A stretch of DNA of 64,000 nucleotides from Bedellia somnulentella (Eukaryota; Arthropoda; Insecta; Lepidoptera; Bedelliidae), in the NCBI GenBank assembly GCA_963576735.1, contig OY755190.1, positions 6,317,695 to 6,381,694 on the forward strand, read 5' to 3'. The translations under genes and the position numbers were made by a program. Each line of letters starts with the position of its first letter. Within the stretch, counting starts at the first letter, position 1. The notes under the pieces are model-generated. The model saw nothing but the letters and a program-made list of their open reading frames with translations, was not told where the DNA came from and made no database searches. Positions 50,859 to 61,799 of the stretch are shown here, piece after piece.

Positions 50859-51104
50859 ATACTCACGGCTATAAATCCCTAGAAGGGGTAGCCAGAGCCA
50901 AGGAATAAGAAATTTCTCAGCCACTTTTGGAAACTTGTGTGGGGAAAAGGTGGTAAAATAAAGGTTGTTGGTGATGGGTCTCCAACCGCATAGCCCAAAA
51001 ATCCCTTAAAAACCCCCAATACCGTTAGTCGCCTCTTACGTACACCCACCGGAAGAAATGGGGTAGTGCTATTCTAAGCCAGCACTACACAGCATCAACA
51101 ACAT
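50859..51104 (-). mobile_element. SINE-like repeat, full length with target duplication
   Basis: Near-consensus copy flanked by ATCAAGTTAC at 50849-50858 and 51105-51114. Its head is followed by about 11 extra bases before the second duplicate. Confidence 0.88.
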
Positions 51105-51386
51105 ATCAAGTTACCCCAAACTAAAAAATGAATGAAAATGTATTAATTTGATTTTCATAAAATATATAATATATCCCTTACGTGCATTTCAGAGCATCTT
51201 TAGTCAAATTAGAATTGTATCAAAGAATTATATATAATAAATGTGTTTGTTTTATATATACTTATTTAGTAAAAAAATATAATTATTTTGAAAGCAACCA
51301 TTTGTTCAAGCCTAGCATAAAAACTACACCTCAAAAAATGGACGTTCACGCATTTTATTGGGCTTCATACTTGGTTACTGTTTAAA

Positions 51387-51530
51387 ATGCGGTTGGAGAC
51401 CCATCACCAACAACCTTTATTTCACCATCTTTTCCCCACGCAACTTCCAAAGGTGGCTGAGGAATGTCTCATTCCCTAGCTCTGGCTACCCCTTCAAGGG
51501 ATTTATAGCCGTGAGTATATGTATGTATGT
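51387..51530 (+). mobile_element. SINE-like repeat, 5'-truncated with target duplication
   Basis: Starts inside the element at ATGCGGTTGGAGACCC and runs to the (TATG)n tail. GTTACTGTTTAAAA before it and GTTACTTTTTAAAA after it are a probable target duplication with one change. Confidence 0.85.
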
Positions 51531-51672
51531 TACTTTTTAAAAATCCTCAAGTTGATTTCACATGTTGTTAAAAAGTTTCTATGAACTTAAGGTTAATTTT
51601 AAGTGACTTCGAAAGAAGAGGAGGTTTTATGTATCTTCTTTACAAATAGCTTGGTAAAGGACAAATTAATTT

Positions 51673-51964
51673 AAATCTTTTTGTTCATGAAAACCTCATG
51701 TGGGGATTATTACTAATAAATAAAGAATAAATAAAGGAAAGAAAAATTTCGACACAGGCGGGATTCGAACCCGCGACCTCGGGTATACGCCCCCGTCGCT
51801 CTTGCCAATTGAGCTACCGTGTCAATGGCTGCCAGCGCGAAATTCTTCTATCCTTTATTTCTTTTACACGTTTTAGTAGTGTTTGCGTTTCCTACCTCCG
51901 AATTTCGGGTTCGAATCCCGCCTGTGTCGAAATTTTTCTTTCCTTTATTTATTCTTTATTTATT
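51673..51964 (-). mobile_element. Fold-back retroposon with tRNA-like sequence and 12-bp target duplication
   Basis: Flanked by ACAAATTAATTT at 51661-51672 and 51965-51976. It begins with GTTCATGAAAACCTCATG and GGGGATTATTACTAATAAA, then an arm containing GGAAAGAAAAATTTCGACAC, the tRNA-like unit and a spacer with CACGTTTTAGTAGTGTTTG. It ends with the inverted arm GTGTCGAAATTTTTCTTTCC. The spacer matches that of the 12997 element. Confidence 0.85.
51751..51823 (-). tRNA. tRNA-like sequence inside a retroposon, probably not a working tRNA gene
   Basis: 73 nt; acceptor stem GACACGG/CTGTGTC (one G-U), D-arm GCTC...GAGC, T-arm GCGGG TTCGAAT CCCGC. The anticodon arm ACGGGGGCGTATACCCG has the same irregular pairing as the 13035 copy. 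Substitutions elsewhere fall in loops or keep the stems paired. Confidence 0.5.
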
Positions 51965-52485
51965 ACAAATTAATTTGTTTCAATAACCGTAATATATATA
52001 CTCTTATGTCATGTATGCTTTTTTTATGATAATTATTTATGAATAATTAGGATTGTTCTCGATTAAGATACGTTAACTATTTTATAATTTTTTTTAGTCA
52101 ATATTAATATTTTCAAATGCTTTTTACTTTCGCTATTTTCCAGTTTTGCTATAAAATGTCTTTCACCTATTAAGGTTTACTATTAGGAATTATTCAACTA
52201 ACAAATGGATTAATAAAAAACTAAAAGTAATGTATAATATGAAATGAAGAGTTATATCGTCTCTTCCTTTTTTTTCATGATGAAATTAAAACATAATTGA
52301 CTTTTAAAAATATATTGAATTAAAAAGAAAATCATATTTGGCCACTTTGTCCCTAACTAACCGTTATGAGTAAGTTCACTCAAATCAGTATAAGACATAT
52401 CCAATCTCATTTCAGGCTTTAAATTTCTATGAAATGTTTGCATTTTTACAAATCACAAACTTGCGAAGTAAGAGTTGACACATTA

Positions 52486-52627
52486 CATACATACATACAT
52501 ACACTCACGGCTATAAATCCCTAGAAGGGGTAGCCAGAGCTAAGGTATCAGAAATTCCTCAGCCACTTTTGGAAGTTGCATGGGGAAAAGATGGTAAAAT
52601 AAAGTGCGTTGGTGATGGGTCTCCAAC
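52486..52627 (-). mobile_element. SINE-like repeat, 5'-truncated with exact target duplication
   Basis: Only the 3' 140 bases, flanked by AGTTGACACATTA at 52473-52485 and 52628-52640. Truncation bounded by a perfect duplication means reverse transcription began at the tail and stopped early. Confidence 0.92.
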
Positions 52628-53154
52628 AGTTGACACATTAAGATCAAAAAATTTGAAACTAATTTCCTGTATCATAAATGTGTCACAAGACTTTAAATAG
52701 TAGTACAGAATAGATGGTTGTACATAACAAACATTGAAATGAGCTAAGCAATAAGGTAAATCAATACATCGCAAGCTTCTAATTTGAAAATCTATTAAGT
52801 CCTACCGTTTAAAATTAAATTATAATGACATAATCAGTTTAAATTGTTTCAGCAACGAAGCCGATTGATTATTTTGTAGCAGTTTTTACTGACTTCCTAT
52901 TCAAACCCTTTAATTTCCAACATTAACTTGGTTGTAAAATGGGTGGTCCTATTTAAGTTATAGGCTGTGGTTACAACTAAATTATTGCAAACTTCTATCG
53001 GAAACTGTCATTTACCAAGTGCATAATAATTTACTTATCGATAAAGTTATTCTGAGCTCACTGGTTATGCTACCAGATACAAGTAGTTCCTTTATTACCA
53101 ATGTTGACTCAATTACAAACAAAACGATATTACCAGAATACAAATAATACTTTT

Positions 53155-53362
53155 GCCGTGTAGTGCCCCTTTCTACCCACGAGAGTCGTAAGAGGTGACG
53201 TTTTTGGGTGATGTGGTTGGAGACCCATCACCAACGAAACTTTATTTCTACCATCTTCTCCCGTATCAACTTCCAAATGTGGCTGAGGTATTTCTGAATC
53301 TAAAGCTCTGGCTACCCCTTCCAGAGATTTTAGCTGTGACTATATGTATGCATGTATGTATA
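53155..53362 (+). mobile_element. SINE-like repeat with internal deletions
   Basis: Head CCGTGTAGTG joins directly to CCCCTTTCTACCC; the GGCTTAGAATAGCACTA part is missing. The rest and the tail are clear. Confidence 0.8.
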
Positions 53363-54800
53363 TTATTTGCATCGAAAATGTCCTGCGATTATAAATGGCA
53401 ATTTAATAAACAAATATTTAATAAGTATGTTGGAACAAGATGAGCTGTTGAAGGTAATGACAGGTTGCAAAGAGATCATTAATATCAGTGACATACTGAG
53501 ATGCGAGGACTCTATCACGAACTGCTGAAAATTATAGTGTCACAACTGATCACGGAGCCTGCAATTACTGAGTGGGTTTTCGCAATATGTTATTATTGCC
53601 AGGTAAGTGTTCAATTCTACAGAATTCTGCCGGATAAAATAATAAACATAACATTAACGTACACGAGAGCTTGCTTATCAGGACAATAAGTCCTTTAAAC
53701 TAAAATTGGCAATACAGTAGACTAAAAGATGATTTTTATATTTGTTTGTTCATGAAGAAGAGCTCCGAAACATCTTTTGTACGAACTTTTCAAAAAGTTC
53801 AAGGACATAAAAAAGAGTAAAATGAATACTCGCGGCAATAGAAAACGCAAGAGCAAACTTTTTCTATTTGCCAAATTCGCCTTTGAGCTTTGATGTCGGC
53901 GGGTTGTCGCTATTGCCAAAATTTCCCCTCGAAATACTCTCAACTCGAGTCGAGACAAAAAAACGACCAAGAAGTACTTTCAACTGCAATGGAAACATTA
54001 GCATTATTTTGGTGGAAATGTTACTGAAACCGACAATTTTGGAAATGTTTCAATTAATGCTCAAAGTTTTGAAAACAAGGAGATATCGGAAGAATTTAAA
54101 GCTTAAATTGATAGTATATTTTTTTTGGTTATATTTTGGATTGATTTGTGACTCGTAAAGAATATTTGCGTGAGGAGTTTTTATTACAGTCTACTTGTGT
54201 CTTTACAGTTTATATGACATGAAATGCTTGTTATCATATGATTTCTTATTATTTATGACCTTTTGCTTTTGTACGGTGTGTTACGAAAAAGCGTGTTTAA
54301 TTCTACAAGAAACTTTTAGTTCAATAATCGCTCAATTACAAGTACTTCAATTGAGATGATTCGGTAATATTTGGAAACAATTACAGTATTAATTACTAGT
54401 ATTCATTATTAAATATTAAGACATCTCGAAATTTTCAGTTATTATTAACCTTTAAGGATGTTAATGAAACCAAATGCTTTAATTTCAGTTCTTTAAATTT
54501 TTTTTTTAGAAATATTAGCGTACAATACAAATATAGGCACGGCGCTGCAAGCGACGGCAAAATTTTCTGGTGCAAAAATGCGCCTATTGTGATGCGTTTT
54601 GTTGCAATGTAAAAAGTATAGTTTTATTTTAATAATTTCTTTTTTAACATAATTTTCTCAAGTGTCCACCATATTTATTTTTTATTAAAATTATGCTATA
54701 TCGCCTAATTTTTTAATTAATGAATTTGTATCTTTTTAAGCAGTCTTGCAACTAATTTCCTACTTACCCCCTTATGAATACAACAACGAAATTTCTATAA
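53363..54800. other. Unique AT-rich DNA just downstream of the first T-box exon
   Basis: No gene or repeat recognised. A complementary pair of weak open frames at 53722-54158 shows no domain. Confidence 0.5.
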
Positions 54801-54944
54801 TTTATGTATTAATGGCCGGGTAATATTATTTTGTGTACGGTACAATCACACACATCACTTTTATTCACGAACCGTGCCGTGAAACGAAAGAGCACGAGAG
54901 CACATCGCAACAAGCAACGAGAGCGGTCACTTGGCCGTACTGAC

Positions 54945-55084
54945 CTGCCACTCTTGGTGATCACCATCTCGGTGCCCAGCTTGTGGAACTTCTCCCAGAG
55001 GTCCTTGCCTTCGAGGGTCACTTTGGGGTCGTCGACGACCCCGTCGTCGTCGGGCGGCAGCGGCGCGTAGTGCGGCGGCGGCGG
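54945..55084 (-). CDS. omb: optomotor-blind (TBX2/3-type T-box factor), exon carrying the start of the T-box
   Basis: Read on the minus strand, this gives 46 codons plus two bases: a Pro-rich stretch, an acidic DDDGVVDD segment, then [21 protein letters not shown] and VITKSG, the N-terminal strand of a T-box of the TBX2/TBX3/omb subfamily. These proteins bind DNA in the nucleus. In flies omb acts downstream of Dpp in wing and optic-lobe patterning. The exon ends with AG|GTCAGT, a good donor, leaving a split Arg codon that both exon A and exon B can complete. The 5' side runs into a gap of exactly 200 N, so the exon start and its frame across the gap are unknown. Composition is far more GC-rich than the surroundings, with many CCG codons. 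Identity as omb rather than another T-box gene rests on this segment together with exons A to C. Confidence 0.93.
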
Positions 55085-55284
55085 NNNNNNNNNNNNNNNN
55101 NNNNNNNNNNNNNNNNNNNNNNNNNNNNNNNNNNNNNNNNNNNNNNNNNNNNNNNNNNNNNNNNNNNNNNNNNNNNNNNNNNNNNNNNNNNNNNNNNNNN
55201 NNNNNNNNNNNNNNNNNNNNNNNNNNNNNNNNNNNNNNNNNNNNNNNNNNNNNNNNNNNNNNNNNNNNNNNNNNNNNNNNNNNN
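55085..55284. other. Assembly gap of 200 N
   Basis: A run of exactly 200 undetermined bases with very GC-rich sequence on both sides (CCG repeats). The round number suggests a placeholder of unknown real length, so reading frames drawn across it are not reliable. It interrupts the 5' coding part of omb. Confidence 0.99.
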
Positions 55285-55348
55285 CGGCACGGCACGCCGC
55301 CGCCGCGCCGCCGGTTTCTTCTAATTGGACACGTTTCCGTTCGTTCAT
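55285..55348 (-). CDS. omb: Possible N-terminal coding piece of omb beyond the assembly gap
   Basis: On the minus strand an ATG at 55346-55348 opens a frame reading MNERKRVQLEETGG followed by an Ala run, up to the N gap. A TAA lies in the same frame five codons upstream, so this ATG could be a true start, or the exon could begin at a splice acceptor inside this stretch. High GC matches the exon on the other side of the gap. I do not recognise the peptide, and it lacks the AYHPF motif I expect near the N-terminus of TBX2/3 proteins, which could be hidden in the gap or lie in another exon. The stretch could equally be 5' UTR. Confidence 0.35.
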
Positions 55349-55986
55349 CAATTGAGCTCGTTACGTTCGCAATATCTTTTGTGCCGAGCTCCTCTGGAGT
55401 GCTCTAGCCTGCTATAACATTCGTCTGTTGTCTAAATAACTGCCACAAACGACACTGAAACAATTGATACTGTGTTTCGCTCGGCTTCGATGTGCGGCTT
55501 CTACTGTGTATGAATTAACCTTATATATCTTTGCGCAATAGCTCTGGTAGCAAAGTATCTGGTTTATATATTTGAATCTTACTATGTGGATTTCAATATA
55601 TTTCGCTGCGACACATCTTTCTAAAATCTTTACAGACTACAGAATAAACCGATATTCTCTGCATGTTCAACGTGACGGATTTTTAAGTTTATTAAGTTTT
55701 TTTAATAAAATTTACTGCGAATGGTTTCCTTTTCCTCCATGTATTTTTAGGTATTCAGCTAGAGATATGTCTTTCTTAATTTTGTACTACATTATTAAAT
55801 AAATTTACTATATTAACCAATAAACCTGCTAATGGATGTATTATATTATTATGTATTGTATTATATTATTTGCATTACTCAATGTAAATACGTTATTTAG
55901 AGCAGATGTATCCAAAGCGCCTGGCTGGTTTAAATTGCGAAGATCATGCCATAATCCAACAGGTATGAATACAAAATTAAAAAGTT

Positions 55987-56016
55987 TTGTTCATGAAAAC
56001 CTCATGTGGTGTGGTC
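55987..56016. mobile_element. Fold-back family end fragment
   Basis: TTTTGTTCATGAAAACCTCA then TGTGGTG; 25 matching bases only. Confidence 0.45.
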
Positions 56017-56639
56017 ATTTTAAAAATAAGTATTACATTTAAAAATAGGTATCATCTGAAACTGTTTCTTTGAACGCTCAAAAGAGGCACTAGTAGGCTG
56101 ATTTAAAAAAACAGTTTTAGATAGTTTATTTATCGAGAAAATCGGATACATTTTATCATCTGCAAAAATGGAAACAATATAGAAGAAAATTAGGTATTCA
56201 CGCTTTGAAATTGCTAAGGTTAGCTACTTTAAACTATATTTAATACCCCTACAAAATACGATTAAACATGCATTGTGAAAAATCTTCACTGCACTGATTT
56301 AAATATCGACTTTTACTAACATTTCAACATGAACTGAAAATTTAATTTTTTATTGAGAACTAAGGTTAGATATTTATAATACCACATACATATTAATTCT
56401 GTTTGGATATCAAACGTTACTTATTGATAATTATCCAATTAAAGGTTATTTAAAAAACAACTTTGTAGTAAAAGAAACTTCTAAGTATGAGTAAATTTTT
56501 CAGATAGATAAAGCACCGAAAACATTACTTTTTTTTCCAGTTAATAATGAGGCGAATTATTTATACTTCTGCAGCTATTTTAGTACTTAAATCACGGACA
56601 TTGCATAGATATTTGTTGGATAATTGTTTTTACTCTGTA

Positions 56640-56830
56640 AAAGATTTCTTAGAAAAATGCAGTATTTAGTATTTTTGACATTTCTGTATTATTATAAAAA
56701 AATATGACATTTCTTTATTATTATTATTTTTTTGACATCTATAATTATTAAAATTTTTACTTTGTTTGACACTTTTAGTAGGTTATTGGTGACATTGTAT
56801 TATTATTATTACCTAAGTTTGTTTTTTGTA
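56640..56830. repeat. Low-complexity ATT-rich stretch
   Basis: Repeated TTGACAT/TTATTATTATT motifs in irregular order; no gene. Confidence 0.6.
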
Positions 56831-56939
56831 ATTAATATGTTAATTGCCATAACTTTATATTTTATTGAAGAAAATTGACATGTTTATTGTATTGGTTCCA
56901 GTAGTTTATAGGTTTTTGATGACATTATTTCTTTAGTTC

Positions 56940-57097
56940 GAATGATTTATATAAGATTAATAATGATAAATATTCGAACGCCCATTTAAGGCAGATTATG
57001 GATTGCGCACTTGTAAATACCTGAAGACCTTTACACCTATAATCGTCGAATAAATGCTTCATTTCATTTCATTTCATTTCATTTGATTTCATTTCTG
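56940..57097 (+). mobile_element. LINE 3' end with (ATTTC)n tail
   Basis: GGCAGATTATGGATTGCGCA, CACTTGTAAATACCTGAAGA and CGTCGAATAAATGCTTC precede five or more ATTTC units (about 57058-57097). The pentanucleotide tail is the usual kind of LINE 3' end. Confidence 0.6.
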
Positions 57098-57605
57098 TTG
57101 TTTAGACAAATTTGGCTATCTAGTCTAATTTACATATTTCGACGTAGTCATAGGCTTCAGTGAGGTTGCGAAATATTTATTTAGCTCTAGCTTTAGATGA
57201 TTTATAAGTTAGGTATATTAAAATATTTTATACGAGAGAAATCATATCTTTTCAAATCCATTTTTTAATGTGAACTATTTTCGACCGATAGATCTATTGA
57301 GAAAATTTATATTTTACAGTGCATAAAATGTAGTGATAAACTTGTAGAAGATAGTAAAACGTTTTTTTCGTGAACCTATATATGTGTCGAACCTGATTAG
57401 TATATTCATGATATATATCTTTCTATGATCATTACATATGCAATAAACAAACATAACTCATTAACAATCACTTAGTTTATAGCAAAAAAACACGAGTAAC
57501 AACGCCATCTCGTGGCGAGTAGTAGCAAGCTTATTAAAATTACAATATTTTGTTTGTCAAGCATATTTGATATTAATAATAAGAAATAATGGAGTATCGT
57601 TTCAG

Positions 57606-57770
57606 AATATCACTACCCTGTCTAACTGAGCGTGGTTTGCGAGGTGGTATAGAGTATAAGAGCTTTGAAGTGATTGTTGGGCGATTGACTGGAAACCCAA
57701 TACCGATGTTCCATTGCTGATTTCGTAGCTCTGGCTACCCTTATTTGGATTCATAACCGTGGTTGTAAAA
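57606..57770 (+). mobile_element. SINE-like repeat, old and diverged
   Basis: ATCACTACCCTGTCTAAC, GTTGGGCGATTGACTGG, GTAGCTCTGGCTACCC and CATAACCGTGGTTG in the family order. Confidence 0.6.
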
Positions 57771-57868
57771 TGCATCTTTGGTGCGTGTATATTTAACAAG
57801 ATTGTGTTGAATATCTATTTTTTTTACATCACATGTTTGATTAGTTTATCATATCACAAGTGATCCTG

Positions 57869-58108
57869 TTGCTGTGTAGTGTCGGCTTAGAATAGCACTA
57901 CCCCATTTCTTCCAGTGGGTGTACGTAAAAGACGACTTACGGTATCGGGGCTTTCAAAGGATTTTTGGGCGATGCGGTTGGAGACCCATCACCAACAACC
58001 TTTATCTCACCATTTTTTCCCCACTCAACTTTCCAAAAGTGGCTAAGGAATTTTTAATTCCTCAGCTCTGGCTACCCCTTCATGGGATTTATAGCCGAGA
58101 GTATATGT
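57869..58108 (+). mobile_element. SINE-like repeat, full length with target duplication
   Basis: Flanked by AAGTGATCCTG at 57858-57868 and 58109-58119. Near-consensus sequence with only a single TATG in the tail. Confidence 0.9.
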
Positions 58109-58395
58109 AAGTGATCCTGCCACTTGATTTGCGTGTACTCTCGAACTATAATACATTTATTGTTTAATTCAGACAAACCTATTTTATGCTATGTATTATT
58201 GTGTGCCTTATATGTATATAAAATAATAAAAACAATTTTATTATTTAAATTACTTCTCGTTATCTTGTATCTCAAATCTGTATCAACGTTCTTAAGCTAG
58301 ATTATTAGTCAAAGAAAGGATAATCTACTTATACATACATCATTTGTACAAACAGTGAATTAAAACAGATTAAAATATGTATTATAGTATATATA

Positions 58396-58606
58396 CCGTG
58401 TAGTGCCGGCTTAGAATATCGCTACCCCTTTCTACCCATGGGTGTCGTAAGAGGCGACTAAGGGTATTGGGGCTTTTGATTGGATTTTTGGGCGATGCGG
58501 TTGGAGACCCATCACCAAAAACCTTTATTTTCACTCAAAAGTGGCTGAAGACTTTATAATTCCTTAGCTCTGGTTACCCCTTCTAGGGAGATATAGCCGT
58601 AAAGAG
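58396..58606 (+). mobile_element. SINE-like repeat, second subfamily
   Basis: Head reads CCGTGTAGTGCCGGCTTAGA with GCTACCCCTTTCTACCCATG, a variant shared with copies at 62919 and 63882. About 20 bases before AAAAGTGGCTGA are lost. Confidence 0.85.
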
Positions 58607-59086
58607 CCTATGTTTAAAACATTAAGGAAAGTTAAAAATAAGATGTTAACATATGCCTATGCACAAAAATCCTAATGGCTAACTATACACTCCTAGCATA
58701 ATTATGCTTCTCTACCCAAGGTACTTATAAGTTAGCTGAACATCCGAAGGTTGATTGTAAAATGATTTCAGAGTATTATGAAAAGAGGAAATAGGATTGA
58801 GGAAAAGTCGATTATAATGATTGGGCTCTCCTCTTATTCATGGAGGTAGGAAAGAAAATTTCGAATTTTTAGGTAATCAGTTCTTACAACAGCAGCGCAA
58901 TTTTTTAGTCACATTTTATCAAAAATAAAACTGTTTGTTATTTAATGTTTGATTAAATTTTGGAATAGTGTTATTATTAGTCGTTCTTTGTGATTAACAT
59001 CTCAAATCTGACATGGGTTAGGCATTATTAAACCCGGCTTTATTGAACCCGGCTTTTACGGAAATATTGAATATTTATATTTATTT

Positions 59087-59318
59087 GCTGTGTTGTGTCG
59101 GCTTAGAATAGCACTACCCCATTACTGCCCGTGGGTGTTCGTACGAGGCGACTTAGGGTATTGGGGCTTTTTAAGTGATTTTTGGGCGATGCGGTTGAAG
59201 ACCCATCACCAAGAAACCTATATTATACAATCTTTTTCCTACTTTACTTCCAAAAGTGGCTGAATAATTTTCTATCCCTTTAAGAGGTTTATAACCGTGA
59301 GTGTACGTATGTATGTAT
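59087..59318 (+). mobile_element. SINE-like repeat, full length
   Basis: Complete but moderately diverged; the CTCTGGCTACCCC motif is reduced to CTATCCCTTT. Confidence 0.85.
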
Positions 59319-59599
59319 TATGGTAAATAGATCACCATTATCAACTAATTATCAATATTGAGTATGAGTAAACTGTTGGGGCGATATTTACACACTTATA
59401 TTTGCGCTCACTTCACACTTGACTGACGTTTAAGTTTACTTTTATCTTTGTTGCGACCATTTTCGGCAAAAAATATGAACCTACTTTCTTGGAACTTATA
59501 AATTTGTCTACACAAACTAAGAAAACAAAAATAATACAGGGGAACGGTAATATTAGACTGATTAGAAAATTGATCATTTAATTTAAGTTAGACTGTAAG

Positions 59600-59722
59600 T
59601 GTGATAGGTCTCCAACCGCATCGCCCAAAAATCACTTGAAAAGCCCCAATACCCTTAGTCGCCTCATACGCACACCCACGGGCAGTAATGGGGTAGTACT
59701 ATTCTAAGCAGACACTACCGAG
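59600..59722 (-). mobile_element. SINE-like repeat, 5' half
   Basis: From GATAGGTCTCCAACCGCATC to the inverted head GCAGACACTACCGAGC; no tail, so probably cut by a later deletion. Confidence 0.75.
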
Positions 59723-60022
59723 CTAAGTTTTGTTAAGTTGGAGTAATTATAAAACATATTAAGTTTCCAACGTCACTGTCATTTTGAAATTTAAATTGCT
59801 GAATAATAATGCTTTGAGATCTCCCGCCAAGTGCTGTTACATACAATTCATTTTCTATGTTCAAATTGTGATTTAGATATCGCCAGTTCTTTTGTAAAAG
59901 GGTGTCTTTGAAGTTTATTTGATTATTCGTTTGGATTAAACACGGATAATTATACTGAAAGTTGGTTTAAAATATGCTCATTAGCTTTGAGCTTATTTAT
60001 TGTAACTAATAAAGGTCTAAAT

Positions 60023-60236
60023 ATACATACATATACTCACGGCTATAAATCCCCAGAAGGGGTAGCCAGAGCTAAGTTCTATTAGAAATTCCTCAGCCAC
60101 TTTTGGAAAATTGAGTGGGGAAAAGATGGTAAAATAAAGGTTGTTGTTTATGGGTTTCCAACCGTTAGTTGCCTCTTACGGTGTACACCCGTCGGTAGAA
60201 ACTAAGCTGCTAAGTGCTAAGCCGACACTACACGGC
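60023..60236 (-). mobile_element. SINE-like repeat with internal deletion
   Basis: Tail and head are present; CTCCAACCGC joins straight to GTTAGTTGCCTCTTACGG, so the ATCGCCCAAAAAT segment is lost. Confidence 0.85.
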
Positions 60237-60417
60237 AAAATAGGTCTAGTATATAATATATAAATATATATTTTGTGTAAGGATTTCAAGGAATCTATAT
60301 ATTTTCTAACTTTTTATACTTCAGTTCTAACGTTTTGGTGACTTCATTTAACATTTAACAGAAACGACAGTCAGAAGTTTCTAAAACATACTTACTAAAC
60401 TGGCATAACTAATGTTT

Positions 60418-60502
60418 TTTTTTCGAACTATCCTGGTCTCGAACTTGCGACCTCTTGATGTTACTCAAACGAGCTTACTTACGCACTACGGAGGCCATAA
60501 AT
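60418..60502 (-). mobile_element. Possible tRNA-related SINE head, degenerate
   Basis: On the minus strand GGCCTCCGTAGTGCGTAAGT begins a unit that ends AGGTCGCAAGTTCGAGACC, a box B-like motif. The layout resembles tRNA-derived SINE heads, but there is no proper cloverleaf. Confidence 0.4.
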
Positions 60503-60513
60503 AACACAACCAT

Positions 60514-60600
60514 ATACACTCACGCCATTACTTCAAATCGGGGTAGGCAGATCGACCACTACTTTGTATGATCCTGGCAAACGTTGAATTACATTCGGCA
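60514..60600 (-). mobile_element. Diverged LINE 3' end (36.6-kb family)
   Basis: ACTCACGCCATTACTTC, GGGGTAGGCAGA and ATGATCCTGGCAAACGTT match the LINE tail in order with several substitutions and small losses. Confidence 0.65.
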
Positions 60601-60694
60601 ATCATTTTATATAAAACTAACTAAACTGGTAAACGTGTTTTGCAATATAAATTATTTTCTATAGATTTTATAGTCAATAAAATGAAAATGAAAT

Positions 60695-60850
60695 GTTAGG
60701 GGTGGTACAACCCTTATCACTAAGGAGTATAAAAAAAGTTATAAACCAATTCTCAGACCTACCAAATGTGTATGCAAAATTTCATTTTAATTGGTTCAGT
60801 CGTTTCGGAGGAGTTTGGTGACAAACACTGAGACACGTGAGTTATATATA
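60695..60850 (+). mobile_element. LINE 3' end (RTE-like)
   Basis: GGGTGGTACAACCCTTATCA, then TGCAAAATTTCATTTTAATT and GGTTCAGTCGTTTCGGAGGA before a (TA)n tail is a 3' terminus I recognise as common in lepidopteran RTE-type LINEs. Confidence 0.65.
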
Positions 60851-60875
60851 TATATATATATTTGAGACACGTGAG

Positions 60876-60925
<50 letters not shown>

Positions 60926-60976
60926 CTCACGTGTCTCAGTGTTTGTCACCAAACTCCTCCGAAACGACTGAACCAA
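60791..60976. repeat. Long inverted repeat around a (TA)n array
   Basis: The 56-base arm at 60791-60846 recurs inverted at 60921-60976, with TA dinucleotides and a third partial copy (GAGACACGTGAGTTATA, about 60863) between. It should form a long hairpin; two LINE tails apparently inserted in opposite directions. Confidence 0.85.
60847..60924. repeat. (TA)n microsatellite
   Basis: Two TA runs separated by a short LINE-tail fragment; a third short TA run lies at about 60990-61007. Confidence 0.9.
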
Positions 60977-61020
60977 TAAATACCAGTAAATATATATATA
61001 TATATATTAGATAATAATAA

Positions 61021-61266
61021 GCTGTGTAGTGTCGGCTTAGAATAGCACTACCCCATTTCTTCCGGTGGGTGTACGTAAGAGGCGACTAACGGTATTGGGG
61101 CTTTTTAAGGGATTTTTGGGCGATGCGGTTGGAGACCCATCACCAACAACCTTTATTCTACCATCTTTTCCCCACTGAACTTCCAAAAGTGGCTGAAAAA
61201 TTTCTAATTTCTCAGCTCTGGCTACCCCTTTTAGGGATTTATAGCCGTGAGTATATGTATGTATGT
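61021..61266 (+). mobile_element. SINE-like repeat, full length with target duplication
   Basis: Near-consensus copy with ATAATAATAAG at 61011-61021 and 61267-61277. It inserted beside the (TA)n hairpin region. Confidence 0.9.
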
Positions 61267-61799
61267 ATAATAATAAGTCAAATTTAAACTGCATTACTCG
61301 CCATCGGTTCTCAAAAATCACCATTCCAGAAAAAATCGACAAAGAAAAAATCACGTTAACGACATGATTCGGATTAAATATGATTTTATTTTTATTTGAT
61401 TGTCATAATCAAGTCCGAGGCTAATTGAGTTACCCTCATTGCGCAGGCGCAAACCGAAACGAGGGAATCAAGTATTTTTATGGCACATTTTCAAAGAAAC
61501 TCCTTGGGTGGGCAGCTTAATTGAACTTGGCAAATCATTCTTATTTACTTAGTTATAAAGCTCAATATCCTATAACCGAGTCTTTGAAGTAATACCTAGT
61601 TTCCAAACGTGTTTGAAGAAGCCTTTTTGTTTAAGTTTTTAGTCCTAGTTGAATAGTATGTGAGATATTATAGGTCTTACGTTACCTATTAGGTGGTGGT
61701 GGTTCATTATAGGATTGGTTCTATGACAGATTGATTTATTCACGCGGTGTCGCGGATAAGCGCTTGGTTTTAAACCCTACAAATTTAATTTGTAAGTTT

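Larger units (their letters stand above)
30944..54944 (-). other. omb: omb intron between the first T-box exon and exon A (24 kb)
   Basis: The interval runs from donor GTCAGT at 54944 down to the TTTTCAG acceptor before exon A. No other host exon was recognised in it. It holds a LINE remnant (36.6-37.2 kb), many SINE copies (31.2, 35.1, 37.2 and 46-53 kb), a hAT-like MITE (49.7 kb) and a tRNA-bearing fold-back element (51.7 kb). Repeat-free, GC-richer patches occur at 32.6, 37.75, 41.8 and 45.25 kb. Confidence 0.85.
55349..57600. other. Region upstream of the visible omb coding exon
   Basis: 55349-55520 is GC-richer and could include 5' UTR or promoter of an omb transcript (an initiator-like TTTCAGTGT occurs on the minus strand at about 55460), but no TATA box or firm signal was seen. 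The rest is AT-rich with LINE debris. Confidence 0.35.

Noticed and set aside
55440..55480. Initiator-like TTTCAGTGT as omb promoter
   Set aside because: A single short match with no TATA box or convincing downstream element; kept only as a remark on the upstream region.
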